Below are positions 1 to 7,802 of a stretch of DNA of 48,760 nucleotides, in pieces. The position numbers were made by a program, and so were the translations under genes. Numbering within the stretch: the stretch's first letter is position 1; every line of letters begins with the position of its first letter. Under the pieces are notes generated by a model. That model searched no databases, was not told the DNA's origin, and saw only the letters and a list, made by a program, of their open reading frames with translations. Source of the DNA: Thermopetrobacter sp. TC1 (GTDB lineage: Bacteria; Pseudomonadota; Alphaproteobacteria; Rhizobiales; Aestuariivirgaceae); contig NZ_JQKX01000002.1 of assembly GCF_000746275.1 (NCBI RefSeq), positions 1-48,760 on the forward strand. The letters run 5' to 3'.

Positions 1-273
1 TGGTTGAAGCAAAATCTGAAGGTCAAGCGTTTCATGGGCGAAAGCCGCAACGCCATTCTTGTACAACTGTGGGTGGCGGTGATCGCCTGGCTTCTGCTGC
101 GTGAATATCACCGCCTGGTCACGAAAGCAGATACCGCAAGTGGTGCAATGAGGCTCAAGGACATCCGCGTGCTCGTGGCCGCAACCCTTTTCCACCCGCC
201 GCCAAAACCGCCACGCGCCACACCCCACCCCACCACTTCCCTGCCCCTTTTCGAGGAGCTCCTCCCATGCTGA
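1..273 (+). CDS. IS4-like transposase, C-terminal fragment (cut by window edge)
   Basis: The reading frame is open from base 1 and gives the last 91 residues of a DDE transposase. The stretch WLKQNLKVKRFMG, followed by a hydrophobic AILVQLWVAVIAWLLL segment, is typical of the C-terminal end of IS4-family transposases, where the catalytic Glu region is followed by a helical tail. The catalytic residues lie outside the window. A nearly identical inverted copy occupies the other window end (48482-48760); the two differ mainly in a short Pro-rich tail. The first in-frame start codon (TTG at 4) is not a real start. The family assignment is from recall of conserved residues, not from a search. Confidence 0.75.
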   Translation, partial: WLKQNLKVKRFMGESRNAILVQLWVAVIAWLLLREYHRLVTKADTASGAMRLKDIRVLVAATLFHPPPKPPRATPHPTTSLPLFEELLPC

Positions 274-290
274 ACTTTCCTTGGACACCA
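1..290 (+). mobile_element. Insertion sequence end, IS4-like (partial, left window edge)
   Basis: Sequence shared in inverted orientation with the right window edge runs from base 1 to about 290, where it passes into a dispersed palindromic repeat (family A). The exact IS end cannot be fixed, because the other copy sits in the same kind of repeat and the flanks also match. Confidence 0.6.
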
Positions 291-333
291 GTGGGCTTTT
301 GCCGGTATGACGATGCATGTGTCGTGTAGCGTG
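291..333. repeat. Family A palindromic repeat, right half only (A1)
   Basis: Carries the arm GGCTTTTGCCGGTATGACGA and ends in GTGTCGTGTAGCGTG, the terminal inverted repeat of family A. The left half is missing because the IS copy abuts it. Confidence 0.7.
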
Positions 334-414
334 ATTCAGTGGATGCCGGCGACGCAGCGATTGCTGTCCACCTCCGGATAGGAATGGGCGAAGCGGCAAC
401 CTGGTCCGACGCTC

Positions 415-759
415 TCAGCCGGAGGCGGCCGGGCCCTTGCACAGCGGCTCGCCCTCCTCGCCGGGGGTGGCGCAGTAGAGGGTGTAGAGCGTGCTCATGA
501 TCTTGGCCGCCTCTTCGGAGGCGAGAGAATAATAGATGGACTGGGCCTCCCGCCGGGTCTTGACCAGGTTTTCCCGGCGCAGGACGGCCAGATGCTGGGA
601 GAGGGCGGACTGATTGAGACCGATGAGCCTTTCCAGCTCGCTGACCGAACGCTCCTTCTCCGCCAGGTGACAGAGAATCAGCAGGCGCCATTCATTGGCC
701 ATGGTCTTGAGCAGCACGCTGGCCTTGGAGGCGTTGTCCTGCAACTTGGCGATGTCCAT
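415..759 (-). CDS. ArsR-family regulator, BigR/SqrR persulfide-sensor type
   Basis: A 114-residue winged-helix repressor. Residues 17-31 (KTMANEWRLLILCHL) and the recognition helix region LNQSALSQHLAVLR (48-61) are typical of the BigR/SqrR/YgaV branch of ArsR proteins. In that branch two cysteines, one early in the fold and one in the last helix, form a tetrasulfide with reactive sulfur species; here they are Cys30 and Cys96, with an extra Cys107. An AAGGGG ribosome-binding site lies just before the ATG. The gene is divergent from a YeeE/YedE sulfur transporter, and the shared 435-bp spacer holds an exact ATTC-N8-GAAT site, the SqrR operator form. I infer that it represses its own gene and/or the sulfur transport operon until persulfide appears. 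Confidence 0.85.
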   Translation of the reverse strand: MDIAKLQDNASKASVLLKTMANEWRLLILCHLAEKERSVSELERLIGLNQSALSQHLAVLRRENLVKTRREAQSIYYSLASEEAAKIMSTLYTLYCATPGEEGEPLCKGPAASG

Positions 760-909
760 CCCGACTTACCCCTTCCGGCAGGGCCGCCCCTCATTCCCTG
801 ACAGAGATGCCCGGCATTCGCCCCCAGACGGGATGCCGCCGGGCCTGCAATGCGTTGCGATCCGAGAGCGGGCGGCTGTCCACTTCGTTCCGGATGTCCT
901 TTTTATGCT

Positions 910-923
910 CATATTCACATATG
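910..923. promoter_or_regulatory. Operator-like AT-rich palindrome (CATATTCA...ATATG type)
   Basis: CATATTCACATATG lies in the divergent spacer between the ArsR gene and yeeE. Closely related motifs occur at 7477-7490 and 26592-26607, each upstream of an exported-protein gene, which suggests a shared regulator. No binding protein is known from the sequence. Confidence 0.35.
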
Positions 924-1029
924 CGCAAGACGACAAATGTCTGCCGCCTTTCACAACGGCGAGAGCCCCTGCGGCAGGCTTTTTCAAGGCCGCGGGCAGG
1001 GAAAAATGCCCTTTCAGGCGGATTCAAAC

Positions 1030-1045
1030 ATTCAAACAGTTGAAT
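1030..1045. promoter_or_regulatory. SqrR/BigR-type operator, ATTC-N8-GAAT
   Basis: ATTCAAACAGTTGAAT is an exact match to the ATTC-N8-GAAT inverted repeat described for SqrR. It lies 150 bp upstream of yeeE and 270 bp upstream of the divergent ArsR gene, in the only spacer between the likely regulator and its likely target. Confidence 0.6.
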
Positions 1046-1194
1046 ATCTGGAAACGTGAAGGCATAAAGACGCCTGCCGGTGCCGCCCTCGCCTGCTCAA
1101 CCATGCGGGAAAACGACCGCAACGGCGAGAAGGGCAGCGGCCAACACACGAAGGATCTTTCAGGAGGAAACGGCACAACGGGAGGAGAAGGGGC

Positions 1195-2277
1195 ATGGCC
1201 GGTCTTGAAGAGCTTGAAGTTTCCACCCTCATGGGCATTACCGGGTTCATCATCGGCATCGCCTTCGGGTGGGTGACGCATCGCACCAATTTCTGCGCCA
1301 TGGGCGCGGTTTCCGACATCATTTCCTTTGGCGACTGGCGGCGCATGCGGGCCTGGATGCTGGCCATGGCCACGGCGATTGCCGGCGCGCAGACGCTGCA
1401 TCTGATGGGGCTCATCGATCTCACCCGCTCCATCTATCTCAACAGCGCCTTTCCCTGGCTTGGCATCATCATCGGCGGGCTGATCTTCGGTTTCGGCATG
1501 GTCATTGGCGGCGGCTGCCCGGGGCGCAACCTCATGCGCGTGGGCAACGGCGACTTGAAGGCGCTTGTCGTGCTGTTCTTCATCGGCTGGGCCGGCTACA
1601 TGGCCATGCGCGGCATTCTGGCCATGCCCCGCATCTGGCTGCGTGATCTGCTGGCGGTCAATCTCTCCAGCTTCGGCTTGAGCGATCAGGGCATTGCCAC
1701 CATCGTTTCGGGTCTCACCGGACTTTCGCCTTCGGTGACGGGGCCGGTGGTGGCCTTCCTCTTTGCAGCGGGCCTGGCGGGCTTCGCCTTCAAGGATGCG
1801 GGCTTTCGCCGCTCGCCGCGGCATGTGCTGGCCGGGCTGCTGCTGGGCGGGCTTGTGGTGGCGGCCTGGGCGGCCACGGGCATTCTCGGCTATGACGAGT
1901 TCGAGCCGGTGCAGATCACGGGCCTGACCTTCATTGCCCCCACGGGCGATGCCTTTCAGTATCTGATGACGTGGACGGGCTCGACCATCAAGTTCGGCAT
2001 CGCCACGGTCTTCGGTGCCATTCTCGGCTCGTTCATCAGCTCGAAGCTGACGGGGTCGTTCCATCTCTCCACTTTCGTGGACACGCCCGATACCGTGCGC
2101 AACATGCTGGGCGGTGTGCTGATGGGCTTTGGCGGCATTCTGGCGCTGGGCTGCACCATCGGCCAGGGCATCACCGGCATGAGCACGCTGGCGGCCGGCT
2201 CGATCCTGGCAACGCTGTCGATCATCGCCGGTGGCGTGGCGGGCGTGAAATACATGGAAAAGGTGCTGGATATCTGA
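1195..2277 (+). CDS. YeeE/YedE-family sulfur (thiosulfate-type) transporter
   Basis: A 360-residue integral membrane protein with about nine or ten hydrophobic segments. Two internally similar halves each carry signature Gly/Cys loops. The conserved cysteines expected for TsuA/YeeE thiosulfate uptake proteins are visible: Cys34 in THRTNFCAMG, Cys108 in GGGCPGRNL and Cys320 in ALGCTIGQG. In the family these cysteines pass the sulfur compound through the channel by transient S-S contacts. The ATG at 1195 follows a GGAGGAGAAGGGGC ribosome-binding site. The gene leads a block continuing with DsrE2-like and TusA proteins, so imported sulfane sulfur could go directly to cytoplasmic carriers. The exact substrate (thiosulfate, persulfide or sulfide) is inferred. 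Confidence 0.88.
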   Translation: MAGLEELEVSTLMGITGFIIGIAFGWVTHRTNFCAMGAVSDIISFGDWRRMRAWMLAMATAIAGAQTLHLMGLIDLTRSIYLNSAFPWLGIIIGGLIFGFGMVIGGGCPGRNLMRVGNGDLKALVVLFFIGWAGYMAMRGILAMPRIWLRDLLAVNLSSFGLSDQGIATIVSGLTGLSPSVTGPVVAFLFAAGLAGFAFKDAGFRRSPRHVLAGLLLGGLVVAAWAATGILGYDEFEPVQITGLTFIAPTGDAFQYLMTWTGSTIKFGIATVFGAILGSFISSKLTGSFHLSTFVDTPDTVRNMLGGVLMGFGGILALGCTIGQGITGMSTLAAGSILATLSIIAGGVAGVKYMEKVLDI

Positions 2278-2618
2278 AACCCGGGCCGTAAAGCCGCAAG
2301 CGGCTGCCCGATGGCCAAGCAGCGTCTCCCTTGCAGGGTTGACAGGGTGCTTGTGGCCGTCACCTTGTCAGGACGGAGCGGTGAAGGCCGCGAGGCGGGT
2401 TGTGCGTGACAGGCAGTTTCGCCTTGACCCTGCGCCGGCTTCGGTGCATTCAATGACGCTAATATGACAAGAAGACGTCCGTGGCATGGAGGCTCGGCGA
2501 GCTATTTCCGGAGACTGTTCTTGCGGAAACGGACAAATCACTCCGCAAGGACAGCCGGGGGCAAAGCACAGGATCGGAATCATCGCCGGCCGTTCGTCAA
2601 GGAGGGGAGTGAAGTCCG
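2278..2618. other. Spacer between yeeE-like and dsrE2-like genes
   Basis: 341 bp without a supportable gene. It contains a possible 8-bp-stem hairpin at 2520-2549 (arms CTTGCGGA and TCCGCAAG), just upstream of the strong AAGGAGGGGAG ribosome-binding site of the next gene. A candidate -10 hexamer TAATAT is at 2459-2464, but I see no good -35 at the right distance. Confidence 0.4.
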
Positions 2619-3131
2619 ATGACCGAAAGCAACGGGGCCGAAACCGCCATCAACCCCAAGTCCTTAAGCATCATCGTCACCAAGGGATCGCTGGACTGGG
2701 CCTATCCGCCCTTCATCCTGGCCACGACCGCGGCGGCGCTCGATTATGAGGTGACGCTGTTCTTCACCTTCTATGGCCTGCAGCTGGTGAAGAAGAAGCT
2801 GGATCCCAAGTTCACGGTGCTGGGCAATGCCGCCATGGAGATGCCCATGTTCGGCACGCATATCGCCATGCCGAACTTCATGGCCATGATCCCGGGCGTG
2901 GACGCCATCGCCGGCGCGATGATGAAGAAGATGATCAAGGAAAAGGGCGTGGCCTCGCTGGAGGAGCTGCGCGAGGCCGCCATCCTCTCGGATGTGCGCA
3001 TGATCGCCTGTCAGATGACGGTGGATCTGTTCGAGTACAAGCGCGAGGATCTCATCGACGAGATCGAGCTGGGTGGTGCGGCCACCTATTTCGAAGTGGC
3101 CTCCAAGTGCCACATCAACATGTTCATCTGA
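2619..3131 (+). CDS. DsrE/DsrF-like (DsrE2-type) sulfur carrier protein
   Basis: A 170-residue protein of the DsrE2/peroxiredoxin-like DsrE family. These are sulfurtransferases that carry persulfide between TusA, rhodanese and downstream oxidising enzymes. The N-terminal strand SLSIIVTKGSLDWAYPPFIL, the FFTFYGLQLV segment and the conserved active cysteine in MIACQMTVDLF (Cys131) fit the family; a second cysteine is at 164, near the C-terminus. Length is normal for DsrE2. The AAGGAGGGGAGTGAAG site fixes the ATG at 2619. Its neighbours are a YeeE transporter upstream and TusA downstream, the usual TusA-DsrE2 pairing of sulfur oxidisers. No dsrAB, hdr or sox genes are in the window, so the final acceptor is not visible. 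Confidence 0.85.
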   Translation: MTESNGAETAINPKSLSIIVTKGSLDWAYPPFILATTAAALDYEVTLFFTFYGLQLVKKKLDPKFTVLGNAAMEMPMFGTHIAMPNFMAMIPGVDAIAGAMMKKMIKEKGVASLEELREAAILSDVRMIACQMTVDLFEYKREDLIDEIELGGAATYFEVASKCHINMFI

Positions 3132-3250
3132 TCATCCGGGATCTCGGCAGGGACATCCCGGTGACACCGCCGTACCGGGGAGCAGGTGCTCCTGCGCCCT
3201 TCCCTCCCCGGCACTAGGAGCAACGTCAGAAGGCAAGGAGAAGAGGAAAG

Positions 3251-3484
3251 ATGTCCGAACACGTTCTCGACGCCAAGGGCCTGAACTGCCCGCTGCCCAT
3301 CCTGAAGGCCAAGAAGATGCTGAAGTCCGTGCCCAAGGGCGAGATTCTGGTGGTCTACGCCACCGATCCGGGTTCCGTGGCCGACTTCGCCGCCTTCTGC
3401 AACCAGACGGGCAACGAGCTGGTCGAATCCTCCCAGGACGGCGACGTCTACGTCTTCAAGATCAAGCACACGGCGGACGCCTGA
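3251..3484 (+). CDS. tusA: TusA-family sulfurtransferase
   Basis: A 77-residue TusA/SirA-like protein. The family motif appears as LDAKGLNCPLPILKAKK, with the persulfide-carrying cysteine at position 13 in CPLP. The rest forms the expected small alpha/beta fold ending in a charged tail. A strong AAGGAGAAGAGGAAAG ribosome-binding site precedes the ATG. TusA accepts sulfane sulfur from a rhodanese or DsrE protein and passes it on. Next to DsrE2 and YeeE, and in a genome with AprBA, it most likely serves sulfur oxidation rather than tRNA thiolation, but that is context only. Codon choice is strongly C/G-ending, as expected for high expression. Confidence 0.92.
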   Translation: MSEHVLDAKGLNCPLPILKAKKMLKSVPKGEILVVYATDPGSVADFAAFCNQTGNELVESSQDGDVYVFKIKHTADA

Positions 3485-3549
3485 TTCGATCCTGCGGCAC
3501 AGGCCGCAGCCAGATCTGTTGCGCAAAGACAACAGACGATCACGAAATC

Positions 3550-3580
3550 GGCGCCATGCCCATGCGCATGGCGCCTTTTT
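3550..3580 (+). terminator. Rho-independent terminator after tusA
   Basis: A 10-bp perfect stem (GGCGCCATGC / GCATGGCGCC) with a short loop is followed directly by TTTTT. It ends the yeeE-dsrE2-tusA transcription unit. Confidence 0.85.
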
Positions 3581-3641
3581 CATGTCCATTACCGCCGGGG
3601 AATCTGGACAGCGTGGCAACAATGTGTTTATTTGCAAAACC

Positions 3642-3662
3642 ATGAATGTGAGTATTATTCAT
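3642..3662. promoter_or_regulatory. Inverted repeat ATGAAT-N9-ATTCAT upstream of the first OmpP1 gene
   Basis: A 21-bp inverted repeat in an AT-rich stretch about 250 bp before the first OmpP1 gene. A related ATGAAC-N12-GTTCAT repeat precedes the second OmpP1 gene. Possible operator; function unknown. Confidence 0.35.
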
Positions 3663-3912
3663 TTATATTAGAAAATTTTGATATGTTTTGATTGTAACCG
3701 ATGCGGAAAGGCGTTTTTGCCTGTGTGGCATCGGTTGACGTGGGATGAGGGCATGATGCTCTCATCAGGCAGGACACGGGGGATGAGAGGGCGCCTTTTT
3801 AAATGGCGCCCGGCGTGACGAACAGGCGGCGATGGGTCAGTTGAGGAAAGTTCCCATTGCCGTGATGTTGCGACAGAATGTGATGCAAGCTCGAGAGGGG
3901 AGAACGAAGGAC

Positions 3913-5229
3913 ATGCGCAAGGCACTGCGTCTGGCTGTATCGACGATGGCCCTGGCCACCGGACTGGCCCTGGCCGGTGAGGCGTTCGCCACGGAAGGCT
4001 ATTTCCAGCATGCCTATGGTCTGCGGCACAAGGCGCTGGCGGGCGCGGGTGCGGCCTCCATCGAGGACGGCACCGGCATTTCCATCAATCCGGCTGGCCT
4101 GGTCGGCATCGGTGATCAGGTCAATCTTGGGCTTTCCGTGTTCATTCCCATTCGCGGGTTCAAATCAACCGGGAGTGCCACGCCACCAGCCGCAAATGCT
4201 TACACTGGTGATTACAAGAGCGGCCGCAAGTTTTTCGGCGTGCCCACCTTCGCCTATGTGCGTCAGCTGGATGCCGATTCGGCTCTCGCCTTTTCCATCT
4301 TCGGCAATGGCGGCATGAACACCACTTACAAGGCGAATTCGGGAAGCAACAAGAGCGGCCCGTTCGGCGGCGGTGAAACCGGTGTCGATCTCATGCAGAT
4401 GTTCATCTCCGCGGCTTACGCCCGCAAGTTCGGAGACAGCTTCAGCATCGGTGTTGCGCCGCTGTTCGCCGTTCAGCGCTTCAAGGCTTACGGCATCAGC
4501 AGTTTCGGTCTTTTGTCTACAAGCTCCGGCAATCTTTCCAACCGGGGCTACAGCTATTCCGTGGGCGGCGGCGTGCGTGTGGGCGTGCTGTTCCAACCCT
4601 CCGATTTCTTCAGCATCGGCGCGTCCTACCAGACCAAGATGTGGATGTCGAAGTTCAAGAAGTACAAGGGGCTGTTCGCCGAGGGCGGCGACTTCGACAT
4701 TCCGGCCAACCTGCAGGTCGGCATTGCCCTGAAACCCACGGATGCGCTGAAATTGATGGTGGATTATCGCCACATTTTCTATAGCGATGTTGAAGCCATC
4801 GCTAACAGAGGCGTGTGCACCACTGCTTCGACACGACTGGGGGCCAGTGATGGCTGTGGTTTCGATTGGCGCGATACCAACACCATCAAGGTCGGCCTCG
4901 AATACCAGTGGAGCGACGATCTCATCCTGCGCGCCGGCTATGCTTATACCTTTCCAAATCCCGTTCGCAAGAGAGCTGTAATCTTCAATATTCTGGCACC
5001 AGGCGTGATCCAGCATGAGATCACCGGCGGAGCAACCTATCGGCTCAACTCCAACAATGACATTGACTTCGCTTTCATGTTCGCACCCAAGACGTCAGTG
5101 ACTGGTCCAGAAATCAATCCGGGGTCCGGGTCCTCCACGGGCAATACCATCAAGGACTGGATGTATCAGTTCGAATTCTCTGTTGGCTGGACCTACAACT
5201 TCGGCGCCGGATCCACACGGGCGCGCTGA
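3913..5229 (+). CDS. OmpP1/FadL/TodX-family outer membrane transport protein (copy 1)
   Basis: A 438-residue outer membrane beta-barrel of the FadL/OmpP1/TodX family, which imports hydrophobic compounds through a lateral or N-plug gated channel. The ATG at 3913 is preferred over the in-frame start at 3832: it has AAGG nearby and gives a clean signal peptide (1-26, ending GEAFA) before TEGYFQHAYG. The family N-terminal motif for the plug region is seen as KALAGAGAASIEDGTGISINPAGL. The C-terminus ends in an amphipathic strand (FSVGWTYNFG) typical of BamA targeting. The next plus-strand gene is a close paralogue, and a strong terminator separates them, so each copy is probably transcribed alone. 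The substrate is unknown; in a sulfur oxidiser, elemental or polysulfide sulfur is conceivable but unproven. Confidence 0.88.
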   Translation: MRKALRLAVSTMALATGLALAGEAFATEGYFQHAYGLRHKALAGAGAASIEDGTGISINPAGLVGIGDQVNLGLSVFIPIRGFKSTGSATPPAANAYTGDYKSGRKFFGVPTFAYVRQLDADSALAFSIFGNGGMNTTYKANSGSNKSGPFGGGETGVDLMQMFISAAYARKFGDSFSIGVAPLFAVQRFKAYGISSFGLLSTSSGNLSNRGYSYSVGGGVRVGVLFQPSDFFSIGASYQTKMWMSKFKKYKGLFAEGGDFDIPANLQVGIALKPTDALKLMVDYRHIFYSDVEAIANRGVCTTASTRLGASDGCGFDWRDTNTIKVGLEYQWSDDLILRAGYAYTFPNPVRKRAVIFNILAPGVIQHEITGGATYRLNSNNDIDFAFMFAPKTSVTGPEINPGSGSSTGNTIKDWMYQFEFSVGWTYNFGAGSTRAR

Positions 5230-5295
5230 ACATCCGCAAGCTGCTCGCATAAAACACGCACACTCGGGAACGCGACAGCGGCTTTCACACAAAAG

Positions 5296-5326
5296 CGCCA
5301 TGACCATCACGGTCATGGCGTTTTTT
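5296..5326 (+). terminator. Rho-independent terminator after the first OmpP1 gene
   Basis: A 10-bp stem CGCCATGACC / GGTCATGGCG with a 5-nt loop and a TTTTTT run. Confidence 0.88.
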
Positions 5327-5372
5327 CATGCGTACTGACCAAATCAGGGGGTTAGGCTTGAGTAAGGGCGCG

Positions 5373-5500
5373 TACTATACGACACACCGTTGCCGCCTTT
5401 CTCATCACCTCGGCGCAAGCCTTGGGTCTTGAGCCACAAACGCATGAGTAAATGGCTTGAGATGCCGGCTTTCGCCGGTATGACGATGCATGTGTCGTGT
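5373..5500. repeat. Family A palindromic repeat (A2)
   Basis: Full-length, about 128 bp. It starts TACTATACGACAC and ends GTGTCGTGT, with inner arms CGGCGCAAGCCTTGGG and CCGGCTTTCGCCGGTATG around the conserved middle GCCACAAACGCATGAG. It lies between the two OmpP1 genes. Confidence 0.8.
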
Positions 5501-5683
5501 TTTCCGCCGAATATTTCTTCAAGAGGGTATAAACCTCTATCGGCAAGGGAAATACATACATAAAAATGGCATTAATCAGAATTATCAAACAACCATTAGA
5601 ATAATTTTTGCAAGATTATTGCAAATCCTTCAGACAATTATCCGTCACAAAGAAGGCTAGACACCCCGCATGCGAACCTGTAT

Positions 5684-5707
5684 ATGAACGCATCGAGATG
5701 TGTTCAT
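5684..5707. promoter_or_regulatory. 24-bp operator-like palindrome upstream of the second OmpP1 gene
   Basis: ATGAAC-N12-GTTCAT with inner arms CATC/GATG; nearly all positions pair. It lies about 130 bp before the second OmpP1 start in AT-rich DNA that also holds two direct copies of TAATATGAG. Candidate regulator site. Confidence 0.4.
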
Positions 5708-5838
5708 GATTAATATGAGGAATTACTTATACAATATTTTTCTAATATGAGACTTTTCTCACATGCGAATCGTTGGCAAATGCAATGCGGGCCTTCGGGG
5801 GGAGGCCCGGAACAGAGAGGACATGAGGGAGGGGAGTG

Positions 5839-7164
5839 ATGCGTCCTTTGGCTTTTGGCCTCAAAAAGATGAAAAAGACGGCCTTTCTGGCACTTGCCAT
5901 CACGGCTCTTGCCGGCACGGAGGCGACATGGGCCACGGAAGGCATGTTTCAGCATGCCTATGGCCTGCGGCACAAGGGACTGGCGGGTGCCGGTGTTGCG
6001 GCGGTGGAGGATGGCACCGGCATTTCCATCAATCCGGCCGGGCTTGTCGGTATCGGCGATCAGTTCAATCTGGGCATGAGCATTTTCATGCCGTTTCGCG
6101 AATATCGCGCGTGGAACACAACACGGATCTCATCCGGTCGGCACAAGAGCACGGGGAATGTCTGGCCGGCGCCCACCCTCGCTTATGTGCGCCAGCTGGA
6201 TGCGGATTCCGCCTTTGCCTTTTCCATTTTCGGCAACGGCGGCATGAATACCACATACAAGAAATTCCGCTCTTCCCTGGGCTGTGCAAACGGCGGCGCC
6301 TTCTGCTTCGGCAAGGCCGGCGTGGATCTCATGCAGATGTTCGTCTCCGCGGCCTATGCCCGGCGGGTGACCGACCGGCTCTCGCTTGGCATCGCCCCCA
6401 TCTTCGCCGTGCAGCGCTTCCGCGCCTATGGCCTGGGCAACAACGGCGCAGGGTTCTCTGGGATGTCGGCCTATCCTTCGCGTTTTTCCGGCAATGGCTA
6501 TGACTGGTCGGTGGGCGGGGGATTCCGCGTCGGCCTGACCTGGCAGGTGACCGATGCATTCAGCTTCGGCGCGTCCTATCAGAGCAAGATGTGGATGACG
6601 CGGCTTGACAAGTACAAGGGCCTGTTCGCCGAGCGCGGCAATCTCGACATCCCGGCCAATCTGCAGGTGGGCATTGCCTGGCAGGTTACGGATATGTTGC
6701 GGCTGATGCTGGATTATCGCCACATCTTCTATGACGGGGTGAAGGCCATCGGGCGCAGCAGCATCTATAATGGCACCGACAAATTCGGCACAGACAGCGG
6801 CCCCGGCTTCGGCTGGCAGGACAGCAACACCATCAAGCTGGGCCTCGAATATCAGTTCAGCAATGACCTGATCCTGCGGGCCGGCTATGCCTATATCTGG
6901 CCCAATCCGGTGCCCTCCTCGCAGGTGGCGATCAACATCATCTCGCCCGGCGTGATCCGGCATGAATTCACCGGCGGCGCCACCTGGCGCATCGACAAGC
7001 ACAATGATCTGGATTTCGCCTTCATGATCGCCCCGACAGGAAAGCAAAAAGGCCCGGTGCCCAGTGTATACGGCGGCGGACATGCTCGGCTTGCCATGTA
7101 TCAGTTCGAGGTTTCCCTGGGCTGGACCTACAATTTCGGCAACGGCTCCGCCCGCGCCCGCTAA
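5839..7164 (+). CDS. OmpP1/FadL/TodX-family outer membrane transport protein (copy 2)
   Basis: A 441-residue paralogue of the barrel at 3913. The two align over their whole length, sharing the plug motif GLAGAGVAAVEDGTGISINPAGL, the QLDADSAFAFSIFGNGGMNTTYK block and the C-terminal SLGWTYNFGNGSARAR. The ATG at 5839 follows GAGGGAGGGGAGT; a GTG three bases upstream is equally placed, and an ATG at 5869 would give a shorter signal peptide. The signal peptide ends near TEATWA. The copies diverge mainly in extracellular-loop-like insertions, for example a Cys-containing loop near residues 150-160 (GCANGGAFCFG) absent from copy 1, which suggests different ligand or surface properties. A family A repeat starts 7 bp after the stop and may act as a 3' hairpin. 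Confidence 0.88.
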   Translation: MRPLAFGLKKMKKTAFLALAITALAGTEATWATEGMFQHAYGLRHKGLAGAGVAAVEDGTGISINPAGLVGIGDQFNLGMSIFMPFREYRAWNTTRISSGRHKSTGNVWPAPTLAYVRQLDADSAFAFSIFGNGGMNTTYKKFRSSLGCANGGAFCFGKAGVDLMQMFVSAAYARRVTDRLSLGIAPIFAVQRFRAYGLGNNGAGFSGMSAYPSRFSGNGYDWSVGGGFRVGLTWQVTDAFSFGASYQSKMWMTRLDKYKGLFAERGNLDIPANLQVGIAWQVTDMLRLMLDYRHIFYDGVKAIGRSSIYNGTDKFGTDSGPGFGWQDSNTIKLGLEYQFSNDLILRAGYAYIWPNPVPSSQVAINIISPGVIRHEFTGGATWRIDKHNDLDFAFMIAPTGKQKGPVPSVYGGGHARLAMYQFEVSLGWTYNFGNGSARAR

Positions 7165-7170
7165 AGTCAG

Positions 7171-7302
7171 GCACACTATACGACACAACGTCGCCATCTT
7201 TCTCATCACCCCGTAGATCAGCCGGGGTCTCGAGCCACAGACGCATGAGTAAGTGGCCTTAGATACCGGCTGATCTACGGTGTGACGTTGGGAGTGTCGT
7301 GT
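7171..7302. repeat. Family A palindromic repeat, variant arms (A3)
   Basis: Full-length copy with ends CACACTATACGACAC and GTGTCGTGTGC. Both inner arms carry the alternative sequence GTAGATCAGCC / GGCTGATCTAC in place of GGCGAAAGCC / GGCTTTCGCC. The two arms changed together, so pairing is preserved. Confidence 0.8.
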
Positions 7303-7476
7303 GCCCCGCTGAAACGTTGGGTGAGGATGTACAATATTCTTCTGGCGGAGGGTCTCTCATTCGATATCTCCATTCCAACAAAAGAGGCCGGAACGGGTCC
7401 AGCGCCCGCTCCGGCCATTTGTCATGCTTTTTTGTGCATTCCGACGCCGGTTATTGGCAGAAAGTGATTGTATATA

Positions 7477-7490
7477 ATATTCAAAATATG
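7477..7490. promoter_or_regulatory. Operator-like AT-rich motif upstream of the CxxCH protein gene
   Basis: ATATTCAAAATATG, similar to 910-923 and 26592-26607. It lies about 310 bp upstream of the gene at 7803. No other gene is supportable between 7303 and 7802. Confidence 0.3.
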
Positions 7491-7802
7491 CTATATGTCT
7501 GGCGGGGAACGGAGGCGACACATTTCATCTGTCGGTGTTTCTCCGGCCTTTCTCCTGTCCGACTTTTTCCGCTTTTTGCCTGGCAGGGCTTGCGGACGTT
7601 TGGCGTGCAGGGAGAAAAGGCGGAGAACAAGACGGATGAAACCCGCCGCATTCCCCACAACTTAAGAACGACAAGCGCCGGCAAGAGCGCATCGGGAGGA
7701 AATGGGGCGGCTTTGCGGAAAAAGCCGGCGGGCACAGGCGAAAAGACAAACGCCGCATCGGCCCGCTGATTGACGCAAAACCGTCCAACCAGGAGGGAGA
7801 CC

